60,243 nt of DNA from Pseudomonadota bacterium (GCA_026388275.1 JAPLKB010000038.1:1-60243), one strand, 5' to 3'; positions 8,514-18,171 are shown, counted from the stretch's first letter. A program made the numbers and translations. Notes: generated by a model not told the origin, from the letters alone.

Positions 8514-9299
8514 ATGGGACTGCACAAAGACGAAGCGATTATCCTTTCAAAAAGAGCATACGGCGAGTCGGATAAGATTATGCGGCTTTTTACGCTGATA
8601 TCCGGGAAGATTTCCGCAATTGCAAAAGGTGCCGGTAAAAGCCAGAAACGCTTCATGAATACCCTTGAACCCTTTAATCATATAAATGTCGAGTATTTTG
8701 AAAAACAGGCCAGGGGGATGGTAAGAATAGAAAATGCCGATATTATAGAAACCGGCAGCGGTATGGAAACAAGTCTTAAAAAGGTATCTGTTGCCGCTTT
8801 TTTTGTAGAGTTTGCCGACAGGCTTACTAAGGAGCGGGAGAAGAATACCGCCCTCTTTTATATACTGAAGGATATACTGGCAAGACTGAAATATAATGAG
8901 TTTGACTATGAAGACATTCTTCACCAGGAGCTTAAAATACTGGAAATATTGGGTTATATGCCTAATTTTATTGGCTGCGTCTATTGCGGCAAATTTATTA
9001 CTGATGACCATAAAGTTCATTTTTCAAGCGAAAGGGGAGGCATCCTCTGTCCTGCCTGCTCAAGGGCTATCCCGCACAGGACCTATTCGGGGGGCACTAT
9101 CCCGAGGCTTATTTCAATCGGCAATAACGGTAACAGTTCAGCATTTGAGGTCCGCGATAGTAAAGGACCTTCAGATGTATATATTCCGGATGAGACAAAG
9201 CGTTTCGAGAGGGAAGTCATGGAGATCATGGAAAGCTTTATCTCCTTTCATCTCGATGTTGAATTCAAATCGTATAAAATACTGAAAAGTCTGATCTGA
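8514..9299 (+). CDS. recO: DNA repair protein RecO
   Basis: This is a 261-residue protein. The N-terminal OB fold begins DEAIILSKRAYGESDKIMRLFT, the usual RecO opening. A helical middle follows, then a four-cysteine zinc site (CVYCGK near 160 and CPAC near 185). RecO works with RecR to load RecA on SSB-coated gapped DNA. No Shine-Dalgarno sequence precedes ATG 8514, since the upstream terminator-like hairpin occupies that space, so translation may be weak or controlled. Confidence 0.9.
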   Translation: MGLHKDEAIILSKRAYGESDKIMRLFTLISGKISAIAKGAGKSQKRFMNTLEPFNHINVEYFEKQARGMVRIENADIIETGSGMETSLKKVSVAAFFVEFADRLTKEREKNTALFYILKDILARLKYNEFDYEDILHQELKILEILGYMPNFIGCVYCGKFITDDHKVHFSSERGGILCPACSRAIPHRTYSGGTIPRLISIGNNGNSSAFEVRDSKGPSDVYIPDETKRFEREVMEIMESFISFHLDVEFKSYKILKSLI

Positions 9300-9457
9300 A
9301 AAAGTTATTTTCTTTAAATTTTTATTGTTGTGGATGTTAACGTTCCTGACCTTCTCTGTACACTGCTACCGGACCTGCATCGCCTCTTCCCTGGCACTAA
9401 CTGCGAAACGCGAATAAGGAAGGAAACCTCAACTTATTTACCAATAAACAACTGTAT

Positions 9458-9496
9458 GGGCCCGCTTTTCTAGAAAAGCGGGCCCGAAGGCCCGCT
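9458..9496 (-). terminator. Terminator of the HU gene, nested in a 28-base palindrome
   Basis: Read on the minus strand, AGCGGGCC-TTCG-GGCCCGCT followed by TTTTC is a strong intrinsic terminator just after the HU stop (plus-strand 9477-9496). Its 3' arm is also half of a perfect 28-base palindrome at 9458-9485 (GGGCCCGCTTTT, CTAG centre, AAAAGCGGGCCC). Three copies of the AGCGGGCC arm can therefore pair in two exclusive ways, and recO transcripts from the left could also stop here. Confidence 0.8.
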
Positions 9497-9505
9497 CTAT
9501 GTGGT

Positions 9506-9844
9506 TTATTTCTTCTTTGCTTTGGCTGCTGGTTTCTTTACTGCTTTCTTTACGGGTTTTGCGGCTGCCTTACCATTGACCACTGCCTTTAACGCTGCTC
9601 CTGCGGAGAACTTAGGCACTTTCTTCGCGGCAATTTTGATCTCTTTGCCGGTCCGTGGATTTCTACCCTTTCTTGCGCTTCTTTGTGCGACAGAAAACGT
9701 ACCGAATCCTATAATTGTTGTTTTCCCACCTTTCTTCAGTGCTCCCTCTATACAGCCGATAATCGTCTGAAATGCCTTACCTGCTGCTACTTTTGAAATC
9801 TTAAGTTCTTCTGCTACCTTTGCTACGATTTCTGTTTTTGTCAT
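9506..9844 (-). CDS. HU-family DNA-binding protein with lysine-rich tail
   Basis: This is a 112-residue nucleoid protein. Residues 1-90 are the HU/IHF fold, with the DNA-arm signature GFGTFSVAQRSARKGRNPRTG. The last 20 residues (AKPVKKAVKKPAAKAKKK) form a histone H1-like basic tail that standard HU of 90 residues lacks. I chose ATG 9844 over GTG 9853 because AGGAGG lies 9 bases upstream. The upstream DNA carries a good promoter with a palindrome over its -10 box. Confidence 0.9.
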   Translation of the reverse strand: MTKTEIVAKVAEELKISKVAAGKAFQTIIGCIEGALKKGGKTTIIGFGTFSVAQRSARKGRNPRTGKEIKIAAKKVPKFSAGAALKAVVNGKAAAKPVKKAVKKPAAKAKKK

Positions 9845-9889
9845 TTGTCCCACCCTCCTTGATTTTATATTAATTATATATATGATTAT

Positions 9890-9975
9890 CAGGCAAAAAC
9901 ACTTTGCCTGTTATATCAATCCCTGTAAATACAACCATCTATATGGATTATCCATATAACTATCGATAATGTCAA
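9890..9975 (-). promoter_or_regulatory. HU promoter with palindromic operator candidates
   Basis: On the minus strand TTGACA (9975-9970) is spaced 17 bases from GATAAT (9952-9947), close to the sigma-70 consensus. A palindrome ATATGGAT-T-ATCCATAT (9941-9957) covers the -10 box and would block polymerase if bound. In the leader, CAGGCAAA and TTTGCCTG (9890-9910) form an 8-bp inverted repeat with a 5-base loop. The regulator is unknown, and HU autoregulation is one option. Confidence 0.6.
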
Positions 9976-10091
9976 GGAAAATATGCACTTTATTGTAATA
10001 TTTCTTGCTCTGACAAGTGTTCAAGAGAGGGGTTGTTTCTAAAGGCCTATAGATCCTGTGTTTTACCGTTGTTGCTATTGCGAATGAACCT

Positions 10092-10201
10092 CCCCGCAGC
10101 AAGCTGCGGGGTATCACTGGAAAGAGGCTCATATCCCCCTCATATCCCCCTCACCCCCGGAGGGGCGAGGGAAAGTAGTAACCCTGCAGCAAGCTGCAGG
10201 G
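10092..10201. repeat. Pair of REP-like palindromes with CAAG loop
   Basis: CCCCGCAG-CAAG-CTGCGGGG (10092-10111) and CCCTGCAG-CAAG-CTGCAGGG (10182-10201) are 8-bp hairpins with the same tetraloop, 90 bases apart. A short direct repeat (CATATCCCCCT, twice, from about 10129) and a GC-rich patch lie between them. Related elements occur at 55367-55427 and 56528-56609. Together with the HU promoter this accounts for the gene-free stretch 9845-10245. Confidence 0.65.
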
Positions 10202-10208
10202 AATCATG

Positions 10209-10246
10209 TTGACAAACCGGTCTTTCTGATGCAGATTATATCTGCA
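10209..10246 (+). promoter_or_regulatory. Promoter-proximal palindrome before the iclR-type gene
   Basis: TTGACA at 10209-10214 is followed by the perfect palindrome TGCAGAT-TAT-ATCTGCA (10230-10246), whose last base is the A of the first ATG. The -10 box (GATTAT, spacing 19) lies inside the palindrome. This is a good candidate for an autoregulatory IclR operator. Confidence 0.5.
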
Positions 10247-11067
10247 TGGTTTCTAAAGTGGAACACATGACCGGGGAAAACCAACCAACCTTCTTTAACA
10301 AATCATTGGAGAGGGCATTACAAATCATGAATGCCTTTCGGACCGACCGACGGGAGTTTACTGTGGGCCAACTTTCCTATATCCTGGGTCTGTCCAGGGC
10401 TACAGTTTCAAGACTGTGCACAACGCTCGTCAAATACGACTACCTTAAGCAGGCCCCGGAGTCAAAACAGTATTCTCTTGGCATAAGATTGTTTGACCTG
10501 GGTAGTATCGTCTTTGACTCCTTCTCTCTCAGGCGCATTGCCTCTCCCCACCTAAGCCGCCTGCAAATTAAGGTAGGCAAGACCATATACTTAGGGATTC
10601 TGGAGAACGACGAACTGCTTTATATTGATAAGAGGGAAGATCCCCGGAACCCAGTTAGTTTCACATCGAGGATAGGTACGCGCCGTTCCCCTAATTGGGG
10701 TATGCTGGGGTTAGTGCTCATGGCATACCTTCCGGATAGTGAGGTGGACAGGCTTCTTCGCAAATATCCTCTCGTAGCATCGACAAAGAGGTCCATTATT
10801 AGGAAAGATGAGTACAAGGAACGGCTTCGGAAGGTGCGGGAAGAGGGCTATGCCATCGACGTGGAAGAGGTCTTTGAGGGCATTAGCGGGGTATCCGTCC
10901 CGATCCGTGATTTTACAGCAAAGGTTACGGCAAGCCTTGGTGTAGGCTTCATCTCTTCCTCGGTGGATTCGAAGGGTCTGAAAAGAATAATCAAAGAGGC
11001 TATGGAAACTGCCCGGATCATCTCCAGGGAGATGGGTTATGTCAAAAAAGAAGGGCAGACCGAATAG
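10246..11067 (+). CDS. IclR-family transcriptional regulator
   Basis: This is a 273-residue protein. The N-terminal winged helix-turn-helix (about residues 18-80: SLERALQIMNAF, then SYILGLSRATVSRLCTTLVKYDYL) is followed by the effector-binding IclR domain (FDLGSIVFDSFSLRRIASPHLSRL to ISREMG). IclR proteins usually control a neighbouring catabolic or uptake gene in response to a small organic acid or aromatic compound. Here the likely target is the TRAP binding protein 270 bases downstream. The start is either ATG 10246 or ATG 10267. The first overlaps the promoter palindrome, so the second may be the real one. Confidence 0.88.
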   Translation: MVSKVEHMTGENQPTFFNKSLERALQIMNAFRTDRREFTVGQLSYILGLSRATVSRLCTTLVKYDYLKQAPESKQYSLGIRLFDLGSIVFDSFSLRRIASPHLSRLQIKVGKTIYLGILENDELLYIDKREDPRNPVSFTSRIGTRRSPNWGMLGLVLMAYLPDSEVDRLLRKYPLVASTKRSIIRKDEYKERLRKVREEGYAIDVEEVFEGISGVSVPIRDFTAKVTASLGVGFISSSVDSKGLKRIIKEAMETARIISREMGYVKKEGQTE

Positions 11068-11163
11068 CCTATCGATTCTTCACCACCCTCTTTTCAGGGC
11101 CTGTCTTTTCGAGTTTGTTCCACCTTCAGGACCACGGATGATTCTTGATTCCGGACTTCTTAC

Positions 11164-11239
11164 TTGACAAAACTTTTGGACATGATAGAATGGTCATAAA
11201 ATGGACATGGTGGTCACTAAATAACCACATGCCGTGCAT
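11164..11239 (+). promoter_or_regulatory. Promoter and operator-like repeats before the TRAP binding-protein gene
   Basis: TTGACA (11164-11169) and TAGAAT (11186-11191) with 16-base spacing form a good sigma-70 promoter. The related blocks TGGACATGATAG...TGGTCA and TGGACATGGTGGTCA overlap and follow it. GTGGT and ACCAC (about 11209-11227) form an inverted repeat just downstream of the likely start. These are plausible binding sites for the adjacent IclR protein. Confidence 0.5.
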
Positions 11240-11339
11240 TTTTGGAGGCTGACCGGAGTCCCAAGAGGGCAGTCCTGCACGGGAAGAGTTAGTCAGCGTG
11301 GCGCGATGCAAGAAAGACAAAATAAAGGGGGTATGAAAA

Positions 11340-12395
11340 ATGAGAAAAGGCGCATTTGTACTGGGGCTTATCGTTTCAATTCTATTCTCGACCTATTGTC
11401 AAGCAGATGTGATCAAGTTGAAGTTCGCGAACTATTTCCCACCCATGCACAAGAATTCAATCATTATGGAAAAGTACTGCAAGGAACTGAACAAGAAGCT
11501 TGCAGGCAAGGTGGAGATAACCCATTACACCGGGGGCATACTCCTGACAGCAGCCAAAATAGCCACAGGAATAGGAGCAGGTGTTGCAGACATAGGCCTC
11601 TCACATTGCTCTTACTCAAGAGGCCGCTTCCCGGTAATGGAGATCATGGAGTTGCCCCTTGGTTTCCCGAGCAGTTGGGTGGCAACACATGCGGCAAATG
11701 ACTTTTATAACAAGTTTAAACCCAAGGAGTGGGATAACTACCAGACTCTCATGTTCAGCACCAGCCCTCCCTGTGTTGTGCAAACCCTTACTAAGCCGGT
11801 CAAGACTCTCGAAGACATTAAAGGGCTCAAAATCCGGGGCACGGGTAGGATTGCGGATATAACAAAGGCTCTGGGAGCGTTACCAATGCCATTGGAGATG
11901 GTGGATGTGTATGAATCTCTCAGACGGGGTGTGCTTGAGGGGAACCTTGGCAATTTTGAGCAGATGAAGGGTTTCAAGATAGGGGAACTCTTGAAGTATA
12001 ACACCGCATCCTGGAAAATCTCGAGCGTCAATATCTTTTATGTCATTATGAACAAGGCTAAATGGAATAGTCTTCCAGCTGACGTTCAGGCGGTAATAAC
12101 CGATTACACGAAAGGATTTCTGGAGGAATGGGCGGTATCGTGGAACGATATAGAAATCGAGGGCAGAGAGTTCTTCCTGAAACAGGGTGGCCAGATTATA
12201 CCCCTCGCGGACACAGAGGCTAATAGGTGGATAAAAGCTGTTGAGCCTATTATAGCAGAATATAAGAAAGACATGGTCTCCAAGGGGTATAAAGCCGATG
12301 AGGTCGACAATTGGGTAAACTTTTTGCGGGAACGCGTAGAATATTGGAAAGGCCAGGAAAAGGCCCGGAACATACCGACAGCTTACAAATACTAA
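11340..12395 (+). CDS. TRAP transporter solute-binding protein, DctP family
   Basis: This 351-residue periplasmic binding protein has a signal peptide (RKGAFVLGLIVSILFSTYCQA). The DctP fold is indicated by KLKFANYFPP, VADIGLSHCSY, and the ligand region LEDIKGLKIRGTGRIADITKALGALPMPLEMVDVYESLRRGVLEG, where the R of KIRG normally binds a carboxylate. The ligand is probably an organic acid. The usual dctQ and dctM membrane genes are not adjacent, so the protein is an orphan here. ATG 11340 is chosen by its GGGGG-containing ribosome site. Confidence 0.88.
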   Translation: MRKGAFVLGLIVSILFSTYCQADVIKLKFANYFPPMHKNSIIMEKYCKELNKKLAGKVEITHYTGGILLTAAKIATGIGAGVADIGLSHCSYSRGRFPVMEIMELPLGFPSSWVATHAANDFYNKFKPKEWDNYQTLMFSTSPPCVVQTLTKPVKTLEDIKGLKIRGTGRIADITKALGALPMPLEMVDVYESLRRGVLEGNLGNFEQMKGFKIGELLKYNTASWKISSVNIFYVIMNKAKWNSLPADVQAVITDYTKGFLEEWAVSWNDIEIEGREFFLKQGGQIIPLADTEANRWIKAVEPIIAEYKKDMVSKGYKADEVDNWVNFLRERVEYWKGQEKARNIPTAYKY

Positions 12396-12533
12396 CAAGT
12401 GTGGGCCTTGACCGGAAAGGGGGTACACCCCTTTCTACTCGGGTCCTAGGGAGAACGAAGGGAACATTCCTAAGAAAATAAGAAACTCGTAATAATATTT
12501 ATTTTCTAAAGAATGTCCCCTCTTCTCTACTGT

Positions 12534-12722
12534 GCTTCGCGGTTTTCTAAAGGTAAGGATTATCTATGGAAATGTGTCCCTTAAGTCCTTTCCTGGATGA
12601 CTCTTTCCTGCACGTACAAAGCATGAGCTTCGCGGTTTCCCAGAGGCAAGAACTACGGATTGAAATGCGGCCCTTCTACCCTTAACTGGATAATTTTTCT
12701 TTCACTTACAAGTCGAAGCATG
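12534..12722. repeat. Imperfect tandem duplication of about 95 bases
   Basis: Unit A (12534-12626) and unit B (12627-12722) both begin GCTTCGCGGTTT and end AAGCATG, with matching blocks such as GAAATG.G.CCCTT and ACTGGAT or CTGGATGA in between. A weaker partial copy may lie at 12509-12533. It fills much of the 510-base gene-free stretch 12396-12905. No open frame spans it. Confidence 0.55.
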
Positions 12723-12905
12723 GAGAGTTCAGAGAAAAGTCGCCAAAGTATCTACCTGCGTAATAAGTTGATCAAGAATTGAGGGTGTTTCAGGAAGAAG
12801 AATGGACTTCCAATCAGTGTATTAAAAGAGCATTCACAGTACAGGAACATATAAGGATTGATACTGGCGGAATAGGAACTGCTCAGGTCACAGATCGCAA
12901 ATTGG

Positions 12906-14444
12906 TTATACTTTAAACCTCCCAATTACGTTGTTCAGTTCTTCCACTGATCGCTGTAACTCACCTGCCAGTTTTACATTATGCTCTGTTGCAGAAGAGG
13001 TTTGTATAATAGAATCTTTAATATTGCCGACAGTTTTACCGATTTCTTCCGAGACAATAGACTGCTGAGATGAGGCACTCGCTATTTGTGTAACCATTGC
13101 CATTACCAAATCAGCTCCACTAACAATTTCTGTTAATGCATTTTTTGCTTCATAAATCTTGTCTTTACTTTTTAAAACCTCTTCTTTGCTCTTTCCCATT
13201 GAACTTACCGCATTAATGGTACCGTTTTTAATGGAGATGATCGTTTTGCCAATATCTTTTGTTGCTGTTGCTGTCTTTTCAGCAAGCTTTCTGACCTCGT
13301 CTGCGACAACAGCGAAACCTCTCCCTGCATCTCCAGCGCGGGCTGCCTCAATTGCTGCATTTAAAGCAAGCAGGTTGGTCTGGTCAGCAATGTCTTCTAT
13401 AACCTTGATTATCTCATCAATTAAATCGGATAGCGTTCCTAACTCATTTACTGCACTTGAAGATGTTTCTACCGAGTTTACAAGACCATCCATGATCTCC
13501 ATATTCTCGATGGTTTTCTTTTCGCCCGTCTTTGCAATATCCGATGATTTATTGGCTTCATCTTTTGTGCTGTTAGCATTTCTTGCAACTTCGAGGATAC
13601 TTGAGGTCATTTCTTCAACTGAACTTGCAACTTCAATAGTATGATTCATTTGCAGGACAATCACATTTTTCATTTCTTCTGTCTTTTCGTAGATATCATT
13701 GGCAGAACGTGATACATTTGAAGTGTTTTGCCCTACCTTCACAACAATTTCATGTATTTTATCGACGAATTTGTTAAACTTCTTTGAAAGTACTTCGAAT
13801 TCGTCTTGTGTCTCGACCCTTTCCAGCCTTTTCGTGAGATCTCCATCTCCTTCGGCTATGTCCGTCAGCATGACCGTAACTTTTTTTAGCGGTTTCATTA
13901 TTCTGTTTGAAACAAGAAGGGAAACCAATGGCAAAATCAGGCAAAGTATCAAAACACTGATTAAGACACCTCCAAATATAAAGGCGTTTATCTTTTTACT
14001 AATGGTTGTCTTCTCGATGCCTATATGTAAAATGCCGGCAGTATCTCCTCCATCGTTTTTAATGGGGTATGCTTTGTCAATGACATTTTTTGCCTGCTCG
14101 AATGTTTTGTTTATATACTGATTTTCGGTATGGTAATGGACTAACCCTTGTGCATCGGTAACTGCTAAATATAAGATGTCCTTATCTGAGGCTTTGGTCT
14201 TCTCGCAGTCCCTTTTGATCCAATCCATTATCACTCCGCTGCTTCCCAGGGAGCCTGATTTCAGTATGTCATTAATCGACTTAATGACACTTTGCGCAGA
14301 TGCGTTTATCTTGCCGTCAATAGCTTCACGATAATATTTTGAGAAATTGTATACATTAACCCCTATACACAAAATGGCTGTTGACAGCACTGCGAGAGAA
14401 ATTACCATTATGAGTTTCGTTCTGACACTTTTGTACTTTCTCAT
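12906..14444 (-). CDS. Methyl-accepting chemotaxis protein
   Basis: This 512-residue receptor is anchored by an N-terminal helix ([22 protein letters not shown]). A periplasmic sensor of about 130 residues follows, then a second helix ([25 protein letters not shown]), a HAMP domain and the cytoplasmic signalling hairpin. The tip has the canonical [36 protein letters not shown]. It transmits ligand signals to CheA/CheW. I chose ATG 14444 because GGAAGGGGTGG lies just upstream. The longer frame from 14489 adds a segment unlike a receptor start. Confidence 0.92.
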   Translation of the reverse strand: MRKYKSVRTKLIMVISLAVLSTAILCIGVNVYNFSKYYREAIDGKINASAQSVIKSINDILKSGSLGSSGVIMDWIKRDCEKTKASDKDILYLAVTDAQGLVHYHTENQYINKTFEQAKNVIDKAYPIKNDGGDTAGILHIGIEKTTISKKINAFIFGGVLISVLILCLILPLVSLLVSNRIMKPLKKVTVMLTDIAEGDGDLTKRLERVETQDEFEVLSKKFNKFVDKIHEIVVKVGQNTSNVSRSANDIYEKTEEMKNVIVLQMNHTIEVASSVEEMTSSILEVARNANSTKDEANKSSDIAKTGEKKTIENMEIMDGLVNSVETSSSAVNELGTLSDLIDEIIKVIEDIADQTNLLALNAAIEAARAGDAGRGFAVVADEVRKLAEKTATATKDIGKTIISIKNGTINAVSSMGKSKEEVLKSKDKIYEAKNALTEIVSGADLVMAMVTQIASASSQQSIVSEEIGKTVGNIKDSIIQTSSATEHNVKLAGELQRSVEELNNVIGRFKV

Positions 14445-14691
14445 ATTCCACCCCTTCCGGTCTGCTAACTGGTTTTTTGAAACTCCCAACTACCATAATT
14501 ATCGGGATTATATTAAATAACTTAAATATTAAAGGCGGATATCATAGACATTTTTCACTTATTATGACACCTCATTCATGACAACGCAGTGTATACGAAG
14601 CCTCCCCTATTCCCCCAATGTCAAGGATACATCATTTTTTAATAAGTTAAGCTTAATCAACGATAGGGAGATGTTGCGATATTGAGGAACA

Positions 14692-14865
14692 TTATTCCTC
14701 TTTTAAGATTATGGCCTCAATGTTCCCCTGGAGTTTTTTATCAGACTTATCTACATTCATCTTTGTTCCTGCTTCCTTAATCATATGCATTGGTGTGGTT
14801 ATATGGGGTAGCCTTATAAGATTTAACATTATTGAAGTCGAGATTTGCGGCAGATGTGTTTGCAT
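14692..14865 (-). CDS. Possible small protein of 57 residues
   Basis: A short frame starts at ATG 14865 with a good AAGGAA ribosome site 8 bases upstream. The product (MQTHLPQISTSIMLN... ending EAIILKEE) has no cysteine, no membrane helix and no family I recognise. GAGGAA/TTCCTC at its stop could form a short hairpin. The ribosome site is the only support, so it could be chance. Confidence 0.3.
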   Translation of the reverse strand: MQTHLPQISTSIMLNLIRLPHITTPMHMIKEAGTKMNVDKSDKKLQGNIEAIILKEE

Positions 14866-15047
14866 GGCAGCTTTCCTTCTGTAATGTGCACAATTGATCA
14901 AATAAATAATTGAAAACGATGGTTATTAACTCCACCTATAAATATTTACAACCAAGATGCTCATGCAACTCGAAAGAAAGGCATTCATAGGGGGTATTGC
15001 TGATAAGTATTGTACCGATATAAGTGCTCTATGGATTTATATGTCAC

Positions 15048-17477
15048 CTATCTGTCCAGGACCTCGCGGACCCTCTGAAGAAAGCTGTTGAGCGACAAGG
15101 GTTTGGCAATAAAGTCAAATTCCTTATCCTTAATTCCTTTATCGAGGACAACATCCTTTGTGTGTCCGCTGGTAAAGATCACCTTGATATGAGGGTTTAT
15201 CCTGTGTATCTCCTCGTAGGCCTCACGTCCATTCTTTTTTGGCATCACGGAGTCAACGACGATAAGGTCTATGTCCCGGTATTGTTTGAATTTATCTATC
15301 GCATTTTCACCGTCTGTTGCTTCAATGATTTTATAGCCGTATTCTTGGAGTACTTCACACATAAAAGATCTTACTTCTTCATTATCTTCGGCGATAAGGA
15401 CAGTTTCGTTCCCTCTTTCTATGATGGTCACTGAATCCTGTTTATCATCGACTTTTATACGTGCCGCAGGAAGATAAATGCGGAAGGTGGTACCATGGCC
15501 TATTTCGCTGTATACGGTGATATATCCGTCGTGTTGCTTTATGATACCGTAGACGGTAGCAAGGCCGAGCCCTGTACCTTTCCCGACCTCCTTTGTTGTG
15601 AAGAAGGGGTCGAAGATCTTCTCACACGTTGCTTCATCCATACCCGTTCCTGTATCGGAGATGGTTGTAAGCACATACCTTCCTGGTTTTCCGAACCCGT
15701 GTGCCCTGAAGAACCCATCGTCTATATCGGCAATGCTCGTCTCTATGGTGAGCGTCCCTCCTCCCGGCATGGCATCCCTCGCATTGGTGACAAGGTTAAA
15801 GAGGATCTGGTCCATCTGCGACTTATCGGCCATGACGATCGTATCATCCTGCGCAAAGGATGTTCGTAGTTCTATGTCCTCGGTAAGAAGCCTTTTCAAT
15901 AATTTCTCCGTCGCTTTTATTGTGTTATTTATATTAAGGGGAGTAAAGGCTACGGGTTGTTGCCTGCTGAAAGCTGAAAGGCTGCGGGTGAGATCGGCTG
16001 CCTTCTGGGAAGCGGAAAGTATCTGATCCACATATGGCTTTAAAGGGTTCGACTTGTCCATCTTCATCTGCATGAGGCTAGCATATCCCATGAGGGCAGT
16101 GAGGATATTGTTAAAGTCATGAGCAATGCCGCCTGCCAGAGTACCAATGGACTCCATCTTCTGGGCCTGACGGAGTCTTGATTCCACCGTCAGTTCATGG
16201 GTTATATCCCTGCAAATCTCAAGATAGTTAAAAATCTGCCTTTTCCTGTCCTGAAGGGGAATGATTACGGTTTCCAATATGGCCGGCCCGGAGGCATCTT
16301 CATTAATTTTGAGACGGCCTGTCCACACATTGTGTGAGTCAAGGGAACGCCAAATCTCTTCCTCTGGAATATCATTAATATTTGTCAAGATTGGCCGCGT
16401 GCCTATGATTTCCGCGGAAGGCCGGTTCATCAGCTCTTCCATGGCGAGATTGACGAATTCAATTCTCTTGTCCTGTCCTATCATGGTGACCATCTCTCCT
16501 GAATGGAGCGTCACCTGTTTGAGGGTTTCGATAGCCCTCTGAGCCGGAGTGCTTATTTTCTGCGACAGAATAACGATGCTGACCACGGTAATGGCAAGAA
16601 AGATGAGGCCGACCAGAATAATCATGTTAAGGATCGCGTTGACGGGCGCCATGATCTCGTCTATGTTCTGGGTCACGATGACGTTCCAGCCGGTAATTGG
16701 AATAGGAGCAAAGGCAGCCATCTTTTTCATCCCTCTAAACATGTATCTTGCCACTCCTGTCCTGCCTGTGGCCATCTGATCCACAAGAGGCTTCAGCTCC
16801 GGTTCTTCTTCAGTCTTGAAACGGAAATTTTTGTCGGGACGGATAACGATCGGTTCTTTGGCATTACCAAGATAAGCGTACCCTGTTTTACCAAGCTTCA
16901 CGGCGTTTATAGGGTTGAGTATGAATTTGATGTGCTGGAAGACAACTGCGGCTCCCACAAAGCCATGCTTTTCCGAGACAATGGGTGCGCACAGAGCAAC
17001 GCCCATCTCCCTTGTTGCCCTGTTGACTGCCAAAGCACCTACACTGGCCTTACCTGCCTTTGCGGTAAGGAAATAGGGACGGTCGGAAACATTAATGCCG
17101 GCACGCTTCGCGTCGTCGGCATCAGCCCGGATGATGCCGTTCTTGTCTGTCATAAAGAGCGAACCATCAGATGCTCCGCTCACGCAAAAGACATCCTCCA
17201 GTCTCTTCTGTAGAAACCGGTAGTTGTCCGAGGCTGCCGCTTCCCTGATTTCGGGATCACGAGCGACGGCGGAAACAAAATTGAACTCCCTGCTGAGAGC
17301 GATCTGCACAAGACCCGACAAATCAACGGCAATCTGCTTTGCTTTTTCTTCGGACAGGCGATCGAGGGAGCGGGACAATTAAATATATGTCACGGCTCCG
17401 GCAATGATAAAAGGTATTAATACGGCGACAATAACACCGTAGATCATCTTGGCACGAATGCTCATACTCTTGAACAT
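15048..17477 (-). CDS. Cache/PAS hybrid histidine kinase, N-terminal helix split off by in-frame TAA
   Basis: The intact part (TTG 17378 to 15048, 776 residues) has a periplasmic Cache sensor (DRPYFLTAKAGKASVGAL), a membrane helix near 260, and a PAS domain. It then has HisKA with GGIAHDFNNILTALMGY, HATPase (NLVTNARDAM, DTGTGMD, GKGTGLGLATVYG) and a C-terminal receiver (VVDSVMPKKNG, FTSGHT). The same frame continues upstream to ATG 17477 through 32 residues that form the missing first membrane helix (MIYGVIVAVLIPFIIAGAVTYI), interrupted only by TAA 17381-17379. This is probably a recent nonsense mutation or a sequencing error. Alternatively, the kinase is made from TTG without its first anchor. 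Confidence 0.82.
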
Positions 17478-17994
17478 AGTCAAAATCTGCACCTCACAAT
17501 GATCATTGCTGCGTCAGGCAACCGTTCCGGAGTAAGGAGACATGCATGGTCTCTCAGTGTCTACAGATTCGGTGCAAAAACTGTTTCAACTCTAATCCAC
17601 CAAATGATTTTTGTCAATCATAATGAGAGGAAACATATGGCAGCTTAATGGTGTGCCCGTGAAAACGGAGGAAGATCAAAAATCAAATGACGGGTGGAAG
17701 CAGGGGTTTCTCAACTTATCTGTTTTAGCTCTTAACTTCACTCCTCTTATTTACCTAATCCTGCAAATATTTTGCAAGCAAAAATTCTTATCAGTTCATT
17801 AAATGCCATACAAAAACTACACATCATGAAGATCTGGAAGAAAGACTTTTTTAAGTATGCAAAACCTGATGAGCCTAAAAATACTCACTTGATTGTAGGC
17901 AATTGTATATATGCAGGATGCTATAAATACAACTTATTTACAAAAAATACATAGTCCGGGAAAATTAAGTTCCTTGAGATACTTTACATAATTC
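17478..17994. other. Gene-free stretch
   Basis: This stretch is AT-rich and has no convincing gene. Short frames at 17611-17802 and 17772-17954 lack ribosome sites and family resemblance. GAGAC-ATGCATG-GTCTC near 17541-17558 is a small inverted repeat that could lie in the promoter of the histidine kinase gene. Confidence 0.4.
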
Positions 17995-18171
17995 TTAAGG
18001 AAAACAACTCAACTGACAACCGGTAACTTTGATCTTCAGTTCATTAAGCATCTCCCCCAATTTTTTTGAGGGGATTTTTTCTTCCTCGGCTATTTTGAGG
18101 GCCTGCATACAGGCAATCTTACCGTCCTTTGTGCGAGCATTAATCTTTTCTATAATCGCTTCTTTATTCAT
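17995..18171 (-). CDS. Small conserved protein of 58 residues ending GCQLSCF
   Basis: This short gene starts at ATG 18171 and stops at TAA 17997-17995. A strong ribosome site (AGGAGA, 5 bases before ATG) supports it. The product runs MNKEAIIEKINARTKDGKIAC..., then a helical stretch ALKIAEEEKIPSKKLGEMLNE, and ends ELKIKVTGCQLSCFP. The pattern KDGKIxC...A, then IKxxGCQLxCF, is one I associate with a helix-turn-helix-like small protein of anaerobes, with no known function. The two C-terminal cysteines could bind metal. It is monocistronic, 86 bases from the next gene on the same strand. Confidence 0.65.
   Translation of the reverse strand: MNKEAIIEKINARTKDGKIACMQALKIAEEEKIPSKKLGEMLNELKIKVTGCQLSCFP

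Noticed and set aside
17379-17381. Recoding (Sec or Pyl) at the kinase stop
   Set aside because: The codon is TAA, which neither system uses.
17611-17954. Two short frames in the gap before the 58-residue gene
   Set aside because: No ribosome site, no family resemblance, AT-rich composition.
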